Positions 52,037-63,662 of a stretch of 64,000 bases of DNA are shown here, one piece after another. The DNA lies in assembly GCF_024437735.1 (NCBI RefSeq), contig NZ_JANFQO010000015.1, positions 62,001-126,000 on the forward strand, in the 5' to 3' direction. Source of the DNA: Tahibacter harae (GTDB lineage Bacteria; Pseudomonadota; Gammaproteobacteria; Xanthomonadales; Rhodanobacteraceae). Below the pieces are notes generated by a model, which was not told the origin of the DNA, did not search any database, and worked only from the letters and a program-made list of their open reading frames with translations. The first letter of the stretch is position 1, and each line of letters starts with the position of its first letter. The translations under genes and the position numbers were made by a program.

Positions 52037-53221
52037 CTATGCCTTCACCAACTTCGCAGCGCTGGGATCGTAGATGTAGTCGGTGATGCTGCCATCCTTG
52101 ATGCGCGCGACGGCCTCGTCGATCACGAACAGCGGAACGAGAAACCATTCCTCGGGCTGCACGGGGTGGCCGAAGCGGTCGTTGATGGTGATGTCTAACC
52201 GCGCGGGCGCGAATAGCCTATGGAACAGGTTCTCCATCCGAGTGCGGTTGATGCCCGCGAGCTTGTAGGTTGCCACCACTTCGACCTTCGCCAGCAGGTA
52301 GGTGGAGTCGTGTTCGGCGTTGGCGATGCGCGTCTCCACCCTGCCCCCGGTCACGCCGACCTTGTGGATGATCTCGCGGTGCTGCGCGACATAGGGATGA
52401 TCGGAGAGGGAGCGCAGGACGTAGATCGTGCCGCTTTCGACATCATCGGCTTCAAGCTCCCCGCCGAAGGAGAGTTGCCCGCTCTCGGGCGAGGCCAGCC
52501 GCCGCGCGGCAGGGTCGTTGTAGAACGCTCGCTGGAGCGAGCGCAGCAGCAGATTGCTCTCGGTGCCGTTGGAGAAGATGAGGCGCAGGCGGCGGTCCAC
52601 TTCCCCGGCGGTGGTCTTCAATGGCTCGCCGACCTCGGCAACGTAGAGCGTAATGCCATCGAGAACGAAAAAGTCCCCGGCCTCAATCGCGCGGCGGCCC
52701 GCTTCGATGGGCTGCGACTGGCGCATACCGGTTTTGACCTCCGCTTGCACGCGCTCGAACAAGGGTCGAAAGGTCTCGAAGTCCTCGCAGGGCTTGCGAT
52801 CCGCGATCTCCTCGGCTGCGCGCTTGTCGGCGCTGGTGCGGACATGGCGTAGTACCGTGATGTCGTCCGCCTCGGCTACGCCCGCCAACTCGGCAGCCAG
52901 GTCGTCGATATCGATGGCCTCATCTCCCGGAACGGCAGTGGCTGGCGCAGCGGCAAGCAAGCCCTGATAGTCCAGCGGCTCAAGCAGGGCGCGGCAGTCC
53001 GGGAGCGCACGCAAGCGGTCCAGGCGCACGGCGTAGAGGCGCTCGAATATGTCGTGATCCTCACCATGCTGCGGCGCACGCCCGTGCTTCTCGGTGAAGC
53101 GTTGGATTTCCTCGAAGCCCGCGACGACGCGCTCCTCACTGGCTGGACGTCCGCCCTTCGTCTCGGGTGATGCGAACTCGGCAAGCTCTGCAGCGAGTTC
53201 GTCAAGATCGGAGTTACTCAT
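52037..53221 (-). CDS. GIY-YIG (T5orf172) nuclease-domain protein
   Basis: A 394-residue protein. The C-terminal 140 residues are a T5orf172-type GIY-YIG domain: GTIYVLRSLSDHP, IIHKVGVTGGRVETRIANAEHD (YIG-equivalent and catalytic Arg), LAKVEVVATYKLAGINRTRMENLFHRLF (Glu) and FGHPVQPEEWFLVPL. The N-terminal 240 residues are helical and unassigned (LAAELAEFASPETKGGRPASEERVV). It overlaps the helicase gene by 8 bp. With the methyltransferase and helicase it is the likely nuclease component of a restriction-like defence module. Confidence 0.85.
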   Translation of the reverse strand: MSNSDLDELAAELAEFASPETKGGRPASEERVVAGFEEIQRFTEKHGRAPQHGEDHDIFERLYAVRLDRLRALPDCRALLEPLDYQGLLAAAPATAVPGDEAIDIDDLAAELAGVAEADDITVLRHVRTSADKRAAEEIADRKPCEDFETFRPLFERVQAEVKTGMRQSQPIEAGRRAIEAGDFFVLDGITLYVAEVGEPLKTTAGEVDRRLRLIFSNGTESNLLLRSLQRAFYNDPAARRLASPESGQLSFGGELEADDVESGTIYVLRSLSDHPYVAQHREIIHKVGVTGGRVETRIANAEHDSTYLLAKVEVVATYKLAGINRTRMENLFHRLFAPARLDITINDRFGHPVQPEEWFLVPLFVIDEAVARIKDGSITDYIYDPSAAKLVKA

Positions 53222-55268
53222 AGCGCCCCTCCGCCTTGAATCGCATAAAGGCGGCCGCGCCTTCGGCCATGCGTCGCTCCCAGGCATCCTGGGAATCGAG
53301 TGCAGGAATGCGTCCGCGCTCCTTCTTGAACTGAACGGCGCGAACAGCCATCTCCTTCGCCTCGTCCGGCGTCAGGCTCGTGCGCTTGGCCGAGATGGCC
53401 GCCGCAACCTGCTTCAAGCTGTCCTCGCTCATAGTCTTGGCGAGGATGGCGTAGGCTTCGCCGAAGGGGTTGATGCGGTCGATGAGGTCGATGTCCAGCT
53501 CGCGCACGTCCATCGCGAAGCGGCGCACGCCGTCGATCAGGGCGGTGTTGGGTGACCCGTCGCTCTCACTTTCGGTGACTAGCCGCTTGGCCTGCTGCGT
53601 GAGGTTGAGGGCAGCAATGGCGTGCTGACGCACGGCCTCCTGATCCTCGGCGTCAAGCTGGGGATACTTGTCCTTGATGATCTTGCCCATGCGAACCTGC
53701 GTCAGTTCCTCGGGTACCAGCTCCTCATCGAACAGGCCGCGCTCGATGGTGGGCTTGTCTTGCACGAAGGCCGCGATCACTTCGTTCAGGTCTTCCTGAC
53801 AGATTCGCGCTGCCTCCTTGCTCTTGGGCTCGGCGAGGCCCTTGATCTCGATTTGGTAAGCCCCTGTCTGCTCATTGACACCGACATTGCAGCGGGCCGC
53901 GTCGTAGCCACCTTCCCCGTAGTCAAAGCCCGGCGTCGGGCCGCTGTCGGGGTTCTTGGGCTTGAACTCAAAGCGCGGAGCAAGAACCTGCTCCATCAGC
54001 AAGCTGGCTGCTATGGCCTTCAACGTATCGTTGACGGCCTCGGTAACAGCTTCCTCGGCCGCGTCCGGTTCGGCGATCAGGTTGGTGAACCTCGCGCGGG
54101 TCTTACCAGGCGCGTCGCGGGTTGCACGGCCGATGATCTGAACGATCTCGGTCAGGCTGGCGCGGTAGCCCACGGTCAGGGCGTGTTCGCACCAAATCCA
54201 GTCGAAGCCCTCCTTCGCCATGCCCAGCGCGATGATGATGTCCACATGGTCGCGGTTGTTCTTCTGCGCCGGGTCTTTGAGCGAGGCGGACACGCGGTCG
54301 CGCTTGGCGGCATCGTCATCGACGAGATCGGCGATCCGCAGCACGCGGCCATCGGGGCGCTTGACACGTTGGAAGCCGGTCGCTGGGTCGATGCCTTGCC
54401 ATTCACCCAGCGCCTCGATGATGTGCTCCACTTCCCGCATCTTGTCCTTCGTGCTCTCGCGCGAATTGACATTCGGGATGTGAATGATGGTCTTCTCGGC
54501 GGAATCGAGGACATTGAGGATGTCATCGACGTAAGGCCCACTGTAGAAGAAATAGCCGATGTCGAGTTGCTTGAGGTATTCGTAGCCGTTGAGCTGCTCG
54601 TAGTAGGTGTAGGTGACGGTATCGAACTTCGACTCATCCTGCGGCGCAAGCACAGCCTCAGCGTCACCACGAAAGTAGGAGCCGGTCATGGCAACGATGT
54701 GCGTCTTGCCCCGCGCGAAGAACTGCCCTAGGTGCAAGCCGAGCTTGTTGTCCGGGTTCGCCGAAACATGGTGGAACTCATCGACCGCGATCAGTCGGTC
54801 ATCGAACGCCTCCACGCCGTAAGCATCGACCGCGAAGCGGAAGGTTGCATGGGTGCAGACCAGCACCTTATCGTCGCCTTCAAGGAATGCGCCCAGCGAC
54901 TTGACCTTACCGCCGTTGTCATTGCCCGGCGCGTTGCACAGGTTCCACTGGGGTTCGACGTGCCAGTCGGACCAGAAACCGCACTTCGACAGCGGCTCGT
55001 CGTTAAAGCTGGCACCGATGGACTTCTCCGGCACAACGATAATGGCCTGCTTCAAGCCTTGATTCTTGAGCTTGTCGAGTGCCACGAACATCAGCGCGCG
55101 GCTCTTGCCCGATGCGGGCGGCGACTTGATAAGAAGGTATTGTTCGCCCCGCTTTTCGTAGGCTCTCTCCTGCATGGGCCTCATCCCAAGAGCATTGGCC
55201 TTGGTCGACGCACCGTTGCGGGCGTAGGTGACGGAAACGGACGGTACGGACTTGATGTTGTCGCTCAT
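53214..55268 (-). CDS. DEAD/DEAH-box helicase (SF2) of a restriction-like module
   Basis: A 684-residue helicase. Motif I is LIKSPPASGKSRALMF, motif II LIAVDEFHHV, motif III IVAMTGSYFRG, and the second RecA domain has VDIIIALGMAKEGFDWIWCEHALTVGYRASLTEIVQIIGRATR (motifs V and VI). The N-terminus RPMQERAYEKRGEQYLL is a Q-motif equivalent. The C-terminal 230 residues are helical. It overlaps the upstream methyltransferase gene by 4 bp (ATGA) and the nuclease gene by 8 bp. Probably the translocase of the module. Confidence 0.92.
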   Translation of the reverse strand: MSDNIKSVPSVSVTYARNGASTKANALGMRPMQERAYEKRGEQYLLIKSPPASGKSRALMFVALDKLKNQGLKQAIIVVPEKSIGASFNDEPLSKCGFWSDWHVEPQWNLCNAPGNDNGGKVKSLGAFLEGDDKVLVCTHATFRFAVDAYGVEAFDDRLIAVDEFHHVSANPDNKLGLHLGQFFARGKTHIVAMTGSYFRGDAEAVLAPQDESKFDTVTYTYYEQLNGYEYLKQLDIGYFFYSGPYVDDILNVLDSAEKTIIHIPNVNSRESTKDKMREVEHIIEALGEWQGIDPATGFQRVKRPDGRVLRIADLVDDDAAKRDRVSASLKDPAQKNNRDHVDIIIALGMAKEGFDWIWCEHALTVGYRASLTEIVQIIGRATRDAPGKTRARFTNLIAEPDAAEEAVTEAVNDTLKAIAASLLMEQVLAPRFEFKPKNPDSGPTPGFDYGEGGYDAARCNVGVNEQTGAYQIEIKGLAEPKSKEAARICQEDLNEVIAAFVQDKPTIERGLFDEELVPEELTQVRMGKIIKDKYPQLDAEDQEAVRQHAIAALNLTQQAKRLVTESESDGSPNTALIDGVRRFAMDVRELDIDLIDRINPFGEAYAILAKTMSEDSLKQVAAAISAKRTSLTPDEAKEMAVRAVQFKKERGRIPALDSQDAWERRMAEGAAAFMRFKAEGRYE

Positions 55269-58048
55269 GCGTTGGCTCCCGCTTTGCGCTTCTTACCTTT
55301 GTCCGGTGCAGCAGAAGCGGTCATCTTGGTATAGAGGTCAAACAGCTTTTCCAGCCGCTCGGTGTCGTTCCTGAAGCGCCGACCGATGTAGATGCGCTCC
55401 AGCACTTCGTCGTTGCGGTCATGTGCCGCCCGCAAGTCGGCAGGCATATTCTCGGGATCGTAGAGATCGGCGATGGTGGCTGGGAAGTGATGTTCCCGCG
55501 CCAGCAAAATGTCCTCGGCGCAGCGCGTGAGGTCAGTTTTGTTTTTGTCGGTAAGAGTTAAGATGGGAAAGGTATGCCAACCCATTTTGTTGGAATAACT
55601 GAAGTCGGTCTTCATCCGACCACAAACCGCCCCAATCCAAACCAAGTGCAATCGAGAAGCAATGATTGCCAAGTTCATTAGAGGGCCATCATAAATAGCG
55701 TACGCCAGATTGGTTACGCAACAGTTTGGGTCGACCAAATCCACTGGCAGATAAGGCCTGAACTCCGAACTTCGTATAGGAATAACTAGAGTGCTCTTGG
55801 CACCAGAATTCATCTCTCTGAATTGATGAGGCCTATCCGCCATGGCGCGAGTGCCAGCATCCGTGCTAGCGCAGCGCATCGCCCTTACTGCTTCAATGCG
55901 CCCACGAATGACCGAGTTCTCCATCGCATCTGATAGGCTAGCTTCCTCGATCCAAATACACTTCCTCGGGCTGCCGTTAATAACCTCTGTAGAACCCCAA
56001 AGATCGCGCAGCCACCTTTCTTGATCGTGCTGGCTGAGACCGACCCTGTCCGCTTCACCTCGTTCCAAAATTAGATTCCCACCGTCATATGGCGCATTCC
56101 CAAGTTGCATTGGCGCTATGCTGGAAAGCGGACTCGTGCGGCCCTCCACAATTACGTCAGATCCCGGAATTAGATAGGGACCAATTAGGTTGGTCGTGAG
56201 CTCGGTATTATTTTTGTCCTGACCGACCTGAAACAGCCGTCTTACAGAACCTGCATTTCGCGAAACACCGACAATGATCACGGTCACTACAGCGTTCTGA
56301 CTGGCGAGGTTACGCCACTTGAAAGACTGATAAGCAAACTTAATCTCACATCCGAGATCGAATAGCACCGGCCAAAGCACAGGAACCTGTCCACCTTGGC
56401 AGATAGAGTTGGTAGTAACAAACGCGAAATCCGCTTTGGTGTGACTTGCGTAAACCGCGGCCTTCAAAAACCAACCCGCAACATAATCGAGCGTTCCGCT
56501 GCGCCTTGTAAATCCGTCAAAGACGCTACGCAAGTCTTCCTTCTCGGAGGCGGATTGGTTCTTCGTTCCTTTGTATGGCGGGTTGCCGCAGATGTATGTC
56601 TCACCGCCTGTGTTAGCAAAATCTATCTCAGCTTGATCGAGCGGGGAGCCGAACAAATCGTCGGCTTGCACCCTTACGCCCGTCCCAGTCGTGGGGCAAA
56701 TGCTCAACCAGTCGAGCCGCAACGCATTGCCACAAGTGATCCAGTTCTCGTTGCGCAGGGGCAGGAACTCGGCCAAGGCCAGCTTCTGCCCCCGGTACAG
56801 CACGTCGCACTGGTACTCAGCGATGACCAGCGCGAGGCGCGCAATTTCTGCCGGGAAGTCGCGCAGCTCGATCCCGCGAAAGTTGGTGACCGGGATTTCT
56901 GATGCGTGATCCTGCTCACCGCGCCGCCGGTTGATCTCGGCCTCGATTGCGCGCATTTCCTTGTAGGCGATGACCAAGAAGTTGCCTGAACCGCAAGCCG
57001 GGTCGAAGACTCTGATCCTCGCCATGCGCTTGCGCAGGTTGAGCAAAGTACGCGGGTTGTCGCCCGCCTCTTCCAGCTTTGCACGCAGGTCGTCGAGAAA
57101 CAGCGGGTTCAGCACCTTCAGGATATTGGGAACACTGGTGTAGTGCATTCCCAACTCGCCGCGCTCCTCGTCCTCAGCGACGGCCTGGATCATCGAGCCG
57201 AAGATGTCAGGGTTGATCTTGGTCCAGTCCAACCCGCCGACGTGTAACAGGTAGGACCGGGCGATCTTGCTGAATCGCGGCACCTCGTCGCCACCAGAGA
57301 ACAACTGCCCGTTGACGTAGGGGAAGTCTTCGGCCCATCGGGGAATCTTGGTGGCGGCCCGGTCCTCGCGCTTGGTGTTCATGGCACGGAACAACGTGGC
57401 GATGACCTCGTGCGTGTTGGACGAGTCCTTCGCGCTCATCTGCGCGACGGTTTCGGTGAAGCGGCCCTTGCCGATGAAGATGTCCGTGTCCTCGGCGAAG
57501 AAGCAGAAAATCAGTCTCGCCATGAGGTTATTCATGTCGTGGCGACGCTCTGCCGTGCCCCATTCAGGGTTGTCTTTCAGCAGTTCGACGTACAGGCGAT
57601 TCAGGCGGCTGGTGGCCCGAATGTCGAAGGCGTTTTCGCTGATCTGGCGAACCGTGCTGATGCCCGCCAGCGGCAGGAAGAAGCCGAAGTGGTCGGGAAA
57701 ATCTTTAAAGGCGCAGGCGACTGTATCGCCGCTGGTCAGGTCTTCGGCCTCGAAATCTACGCCGTCGGTGGCGAGGATGAACTTCGCCTTGGCCTTGGTT
57801 GTGGCCGGACTGGACTTGAGGACGGCCAGCGTCTGGGTCACCCGCCCTGCGTCGCAGGTCAGGATGTGGATGTTGCTGGTCTGGAGAACACCGCCGAGAT
57901 CGGACTTGTTCGATGCCCCCGCGCGCAGGCGCTTGATGGTCGTCGCCTTGTTGCCGAAGGCTTCAAGGAATGCATAGGGGAACTCTGCGGGGTCAAAAGG
58001 CTGCTCCGCGAGATCGGTGATGGCTTGTTCGATTTCTACGGCATTCAT
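55265..58048 (-). CDS. Eco57I/MmeI-like N6-adenine DNA methyltransferase
   Basis: A 927-residue class I SAM methyltransferase. Motif I is RVFDPACGSGNFLVIAYKEM (about 350) and the catalytic motif IV YICGNPPYKGTKNQ. RGIELRDFPAEIARLALVIAEYQ binds the cofactor. Residues 1-330 form the helical N-terminal region found in MmeI-type enzymes; residues about 600-860 should be the target-recognition domain and are encoded by AT-richer DNA. I see no PD-ExK nuclease motif of the kind fused in MmeI. The gene starts the coupled methyltransferase-helicase-nuclease set, 58 bp after a small HTH gene. Confidence 0.9.
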   Translation of the reverse strand: MNAVEIEQAITDLAEQPFDPAEFPYAFLEAFGNKATTIKRLRAGASNKSDLGGVLQTSNIHILTCDAGRVTQTLAVLKSSPATTKAKAKFILATDGVDFEAEDLTSGDTVACAFKDFPDHFGFFLPLAGISTVRQISENAFDIRATSRLNRLYVELLKDNPEWGTAERRHDMNNLMARLIFCFFAEDTDIFIGKGRFTETVAQMSAKDSSNTHEVIATLFRAMNTKREDRAATKIPRWAEDFPYVNGQLFSGGDEVPRFSKIARSYLLHVGGLDWTKINPDIFGSMIQAVAEDEERGELGMHYTSVPNILKVLNPLFLDDLRAKLEEAGDNPRTLLNLRKRMARIRVFDPACGSGNFLVIAYKEMRAIEAEINRRRGEQDHASEIPVTNFRGIELRDFPAEIARLALVIAEYQCDVLYRGQKLALAEFLPLRNENWITCGNALRLDWLSICPTTGTGVRVQADDLFGSPLDQAEIDFANTGGETYICGNPPYKGTKNQSASEKEDLRSVFDGFTRRSGTLDYVAGWFLKAAVYASHTKADFAFVTTNSICQGGQVPVLWPVLFDLGCEIKFAYQSFKWRNLASQNAVVTVIIVGVSRNAGSVRRLFQVGQDKNNTELTTNLIGPYLIPGSDVIVEGRTSPLSSIAPMQLGNAPYDGGNLILERGEADRVGLSQHDQERWLRDLWGSTEVINGSPRKCIWIEEASLSDAMENSVIRGRIEAVRAMRCASTDAGTRAMADRPHQFREMNSGAKSTLVIPIRSSEFRPYLPVDLVDPNCCVTNLAYAIYDGPLMNLAIIASRLHLVWIGAVCGRMKTDFSYSNKMGWHTFPILTLTDKNKTDLTRCAEDILLAREHHFPATIADLYDPENMPADLRAAHDRNDEVLERIYIGRRFRNDTERLEKLFDLYTKMTASAAPDKGKKRKAGANA

Positions 58049-58106
58049 GGGCGTGCAGCCCTCCTTCGGGGCGTGGCGACCTGACCGCTGTCGTTCTGCG
58101 CGGCGC

Positions 58107-58764
<658 letters not shown>

Positions 58765-58784
58765 GCCAAAACCACGCAGCCGGC

Positions 58785-58833
58785 GGGTCAGAATTCAACT
58801 GCCGGGGTGGGTCAGAATTGAGTTGCCGTGACA
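58785..58833. repeat. IS21-type terminal repeats
   Basis: Two 20-bp units beginning GGGTCAGAATT (58785-58804 and 58809-58828), 24 bp apart, followed by TGACA. Multiple terminal repeats of this kind are typical of IS21-family ends, where transposase binds. Confidence 0.7.
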
Positions 58834-58902
58834 GCCAGCCCCTGTTCGACGAGAAAGGCAGCGCGTTGCTGCATTGCCTGCTTTATTCACTGACTAAGCC
58901 CA

Positions 58903-59470
58903 TCACCCAAGCCCGGCCGGGTTGTCCACCTCCTCGCCATGCAGGATGGCGAAGGCATAGACCTGCTTCACGATGTCGCGGATGTGCCTCGCAATGGCAG
59001 GCGCCCCGCGCGCCTTCACCTTGTTGCACAGCGCGCGCAGGTCATCGGCAGTGATTTCGTTGAGCTGCCGATTTCGGAAAGCCGGCAGATGTCCCGATCG
59101 ACGATGCTCTTGCGCATCGCCTTCGTGCTATCAGCCATCCGGGCGCCCACCGGCCAATTCTCGGTCACTTCACCGAAGGTCTTGGCGGCAGTCTGGCGGC
59201 GCTTCTCGCGCTGTTTCTCCAGCGCGGGGACTTACCTTGAGCGGCGGCCTTCCTGGCGTCGATCAGCTTTTCACGCGCCAGCGCCAACGAGATGCCCGCC
59301 GGCCCATAACGGCCAATGGTCAGCGTCTCGCGGCGAATGTTGAGAGGATAATCGTAGCGGAAGGTGACGGTACCGACGGGCGATACCGTCACGTACATGC
59401 CATCGCGGTCAAAAGCCTTGTAGGTCTTGGACTTAAGCTTGAGGTTACGCAGCGCAGTGTCGGTGAGCAT
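58903..59470 (-). pseudogene. tyrosine integrase (DUF4102, P4-type), frameshifted and truncated
   Basis: The N-terminal arm-binding domain is readable from MLTDTALRNLKLKSKTYKAF to TIGRYGPAGISLALAREKL. A one-base deletion near 59230 shifts to ALEKQREKRRQTAAKTFGEVTE, and a second near 59078 shifts to LPAFRNRQLNEITADDLRALC, which continues to NPAGLG and a stop. The catalytic domain with R..HxxR..Y is absent. Its place beside guaA identifies it as the island's own integrase. Confidence 0.85.
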
Positions 59471-59770
59471 CGAGGTTTTTCCTCCTGCTCGTGACGGCTT
59501 TTACCGTCAGGGGCCAAGAGACCTGCTGATGCTCGGAAAGCCGCATAAAACCAACTTTCCCAAGAAGACTTTTACCGTCAAAGACGGCTTTGGTCTGGAT
59601 AGTGAACGGGAGGGTCCGAATCCGACCTTCGTTTCTCACCGCCAACGCTACCGCCAATCTGTTCTGCTGGCCGGCGATAGCCACCGATAGCTGCCGCGAT
59701 AAATTTCCCTATAAATCAATGTGCTGTGGTAGTTTTTCGATGGCCGGCGATAATTCTCGAAGGACGCTAA
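59471..59770. repeat. guaA-proximal end of the island with short direct repeats
   Basis: No gene. CTTTTACCGTCA occurs at 59498-59509 and 59569-59580, and TGGCCGGCGATA at 59668-59679 and 59741-59752. Their place between integrase gene and att site suits arm-type integrase or excisionase binding sites; this is inference. Confidence 0.45.
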
Positions 59771-59787
59771 TTCACTCCCACTCGATC
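59771..59787. other. island attachment repeat within the guaA 3' end
   Basis: TTCACTCCCACTCGATC is the complement of the guaA terminus (codons for Ile-Glu-Trp-Glu, stop). It is the guaA-side partner of the repeat at 50065-50081. Insertion left the GuaA C-terminus unchanged. Confidence 0.85.
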
Positions 59788-61415
59788 GTCGCCGGCGGCT
59801 TCCCGCTGATGTCGTAGACCACCCGCGAAACCCCATGCAGTTCGTTGATGATGCGCGTGGAGACAGCGCCGAGGAATTCGTAGGGCAGATGCGCCCAATG
59901 CGCTGTCATGAAGTCGATGGTTTCCACGGCGCGCAGGGCGATGACCCATTCGTAAGCGCGGGCGTCGCCGACCACGCCGACGGACTTGACCGGCAGGAAG
60001 ACGGCGAAGGCCTGGCTGGTCTTGTCGTAGAGGCCGTGGGCGCGCAGTTCGCGGATGAAGATGTCGTCGGCGCGCTGCAGCAGTTCCACGTATTCGGCCT
60101 TGACCTCGCCGAGCACGCGCACGCCCAGGCCGGGGCCCGGGAACGGGTGGCGGTAGACCATTTCGCGCGGCAGGCCGAGTTCCACGCCCAGGCGGCGCAC
60201 TTCATCCTTGAACAGTTCGCGCAGCGGTTCGACCAGGCCGAGCTTCATGTGCTCGGGCAGTCCGCCGACATTGTGGTGGCTCTTGATGACGTGGGCCTTG
60301 CCGGTCTTGGAGCCGGCCGACTCGATCACGTCGGGATAGATGGTGCCCTGGGCCAGCCATTTGACGTCGGTGAGCTTGGCCGATTCTTCTTCGAAGATCT
60401 CGACGAACAGGCGGCCGATGATCTTGCGCTTGGCTTCGGGATCTTGCACCCCCGCCAGGGCGGCAAAGTAGCGTTCGGCGGCGTTGACGCGGATCACGTT
60501 GACGCCCATGTGCTCGGCCATGGTGGCCATGACCTGGTCGCCTTCCTTCCAGCGCAGCAGGCCGGTGTCGACGAATACGCAGACGAGCTGGTCGCCGATG
60601 GCGCGCTTGAGCAGGGCTGCGACGACGGAGGAATCCACGCCGCCGGACAGGCCCAGCAGCACCTTGTCCGAGCCGACCTGGGCGCGCACGCGCGCGGCAG
60701 CGTCGTCGATGATGTTGGCCGCGGTCCACAAGGTGGCACAGCCGGCGATATCCACTACGAAGCGGCGCAGCAGCTCCGCGCCCTGCTTGGTATGGGTCAC
60801 TTCGGGATGGAATTGCACGCCGTAGTAGCGGCGGCTTTCGTCGGCCATGGCCGCGTAGGCCAGCGATCCGGTGGCGCCGACGGCGCGGAAGCCCGGCGGC
60901 AGCGTGACGACGCGGTCGCCATGGGACATCCACACATCCAGCGCGGCGTGCCCGGGAGCCGCTTCCGCCGCCGCGGCAGGCCCCTGCGCGCCCATCCACG
61001 ATTCACCTTCGCCATAGGCCGGCAGGCTGCCGCTGTCGCTGCGCAGGCCGCGGAACAGTTCGCAGGAAAGATCGGCCTTGACCTGGGCATAGCCGAATTC
61101 GCGGTGATGGCCACCTTCGACCTTGCCGCCGAGCTGTTCGGCCAGGGTCTGCATGCCGTAGCAGATGCCCAGCACCGGCACGCCCAGGTCGAACACCTGC
61201 TGCGGCGCGCGCGGCGAATTTTCCTCGGTCACCGATTCCGGCCCGCCCGACAGGATCACCGCCCTGGGCGCGAACGCCGGGATCTCGGCCGGATCGTGGT
61301 CCCAGGCCCAGATCTCGCAATACACGCCGATCTCGCGGATGCGCCGCGCGATCAGCTGGGTGTACTGGGCGCCGAAATCCAGGATGAGAATTTTGTCGTT
61401 GTGGATGTTTTGCAT
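59772..61415 (-). CDS. guaA: GMP synthase (glutamine-hydrolysing)
   Basis: A 547-residue enzyme that aminates XMP to GMP. The class I glutamine amidotransferase has LGICYGMQT (Cys85) and [11 protein letters not shown] (His203, Glu205). The ATP-pyrophosphatase has [17 protein letters not shown]. The C-terminal dimerisation domain ends [11 protein letters not shown]. Compared with E. coli GuaA, about 24 extra residues sit at about 125-158 ([15 protein letters not shown] to APGHAA), before [12 protein letters not shown] 61415. It follows guaB, but a terminator lies between them. Confidence 0.97.
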   Translation of the reverse strand: MQNIHNDKILILDFGAQYTQLIARRIREIGVYCEIWAWDHDPAEIPAFAPRAVILSGGPESVTEENSPRAPQQVFDLGVPVLGICYGMQTLAEQLGGKVEGGHHREFGYAQVKADLSCELFRGLRSDSGSLPAYGEGESWMGAQGPAAAAEAAPGHAALDVWMSHGDRVVTLPPGFRAVGATGSLAYAAMADESRRYYGVQFHPEVTHTKQGAELLRRFVVDIAGCATLWTAANIIDDAAARVRAQVGSDKVLLGLSGGVDSSVVAALLKRAIGDQLVCVFVDTGLLRWKEGDQVMATMAEHMGVNVIRVNAAERYFAALAGVQDPEAKRKIIGRLFVEIFEEESAKLTDVKWLAQGTIYPDVIESAGSKTGKAHVIKSHHNVGGLPEHMKLGLVEPLRELFKDEVRRLGVELGLPREMVYRHPFPGPGLGVRVLGEVKAEYVELLQRADDIFIRELRAHGLYDKTSQAFAVFLPVKSVGVVGDARAYEWVIALRAVETIDFMTAHWAHLPYEFLGAVSTRIINELHGVSRVVYDISGKPPATIEWE

Positions 61416-61457
61416 AACTGAGAAAACCGGTACGAAAACGGCGCGCGGCGCCGGTGG

Positions 61458-61486
61458 AAAAAATTTGGGGACCCGCAGGTCCCCAA
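61458..61486 (-). terminator. intrinsic terminator between guaB and guaA
   Basis: TTGGGGACC (61465-61473), loop CGCA, GGTCCCCAA (61478-61486): a perfect 9-bp stem. On the minus strand it is followed by a run of T (61458-61463 are all A on the plus strand). It ends guaB transcripts, at least in part, 8-36 bp past the guaB stop and before the guaA start. Confidence 0.85.
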
Positions 61487-61494
61487 GCTCGTCT

Positions 61495-63003
<1,509 letters not shown>

Positions 63004-63249
63004 TCAAATAACTTGAGGATTGGTTGGGCGAGGGTCGCGGGAATTGGTCCCTGCGCGAAGGGCGCAAATGTCCGTACACGCAGGGCACGCAAAAACCGGG
63101 CGGCGATAACTGCCGATGCGCTGGCCCTCACCCTCCCTCCCCCCAAGCGCGTTGCGCTTGGGGGATGGAATATTCCCGCAATTTGCAGAGCACCTGCAGC
63201 GCTTTGAAAACGCAACGGCAATTGCCCCTGCCGTACCTGGCTTGCGCCC

Positions 63250-63285
63250 TTGCTGTTGCCGTTGCTGTTGCCGTTGCCGTTGCTT
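63250..63285. repeat. hexanucleotide tandem repeat TTGCYG
   Basis: Six successive 6-bp units: TTGCTG, TTGCCG, TTGCTG, TTGCCG, TTGCCG, TTGCTT. A simple-sequence tract that is likely to vary in copy number among strains. Confidence 0.8.
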
Positions 63286-63497
63286 CTGCGCACACGGATG
63301 TGCGCCGCTCTACCGGGGCCCCATAAGCCGCGGCGAGGCGGCGTAGGACCAGCCCGCGCATCGCGCGGGTCGCGCCCAGGGATGGGCGCGAGTCGGCCGT
63401 TGGGCCAGGATGGCCCTTCGGCCGACCCCGGAGCCGCCTCGCGCACCCGGAGGGCAGGATGCCCGCAGGGCGCGGCTTCTGGGGTGTGTTTTCTTTG

Positions 63498-63531
63498 CCT
63501 ACTTTCTTTTGCACAAGCAAAAGAAAGTAGG
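63498..63531. repeat. perfect long palindrome CCTACTTTCTTTTGC
   Basis: CCTACTTTCTTTTGC (63498-63512), loop ACAA, and the exact reverse complement (63517-63531): a 15-bp stem in an AT-rich patch within GC-rich DNA. It is likely a copy of a widespread extragenic repeat and could also act as a terminator for either side. Confidence 0.8.
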
Positions 63532-63662
63532 TCGGCCGCCGCAGGCGGACGAAACTGCGTTAAAACAATTCCCGCCCTAGGCGTCCGCGAAGACTCACAA
63601 CCGTCCCCGCAGGCCTGGCCAACACATCAGCGCCATCTGTCAGCAAAAGCAAAAAACAACAA

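Noticed and set aside
58834-58902. short plus-strand coding fragment (PLFDEKGSALLHCLLYSL)
   Set aside because: It lies between the IS21 end and the integrase relic, has no start signal, and no recognisable family.
63250-63285. possible CRISPR-like or protein-coding repeat
   Set aside because: Units are only 6 bp with no spacers, so it is a simple-sequence tract. The peptide it would encode is an Ala-Thr run with no support.
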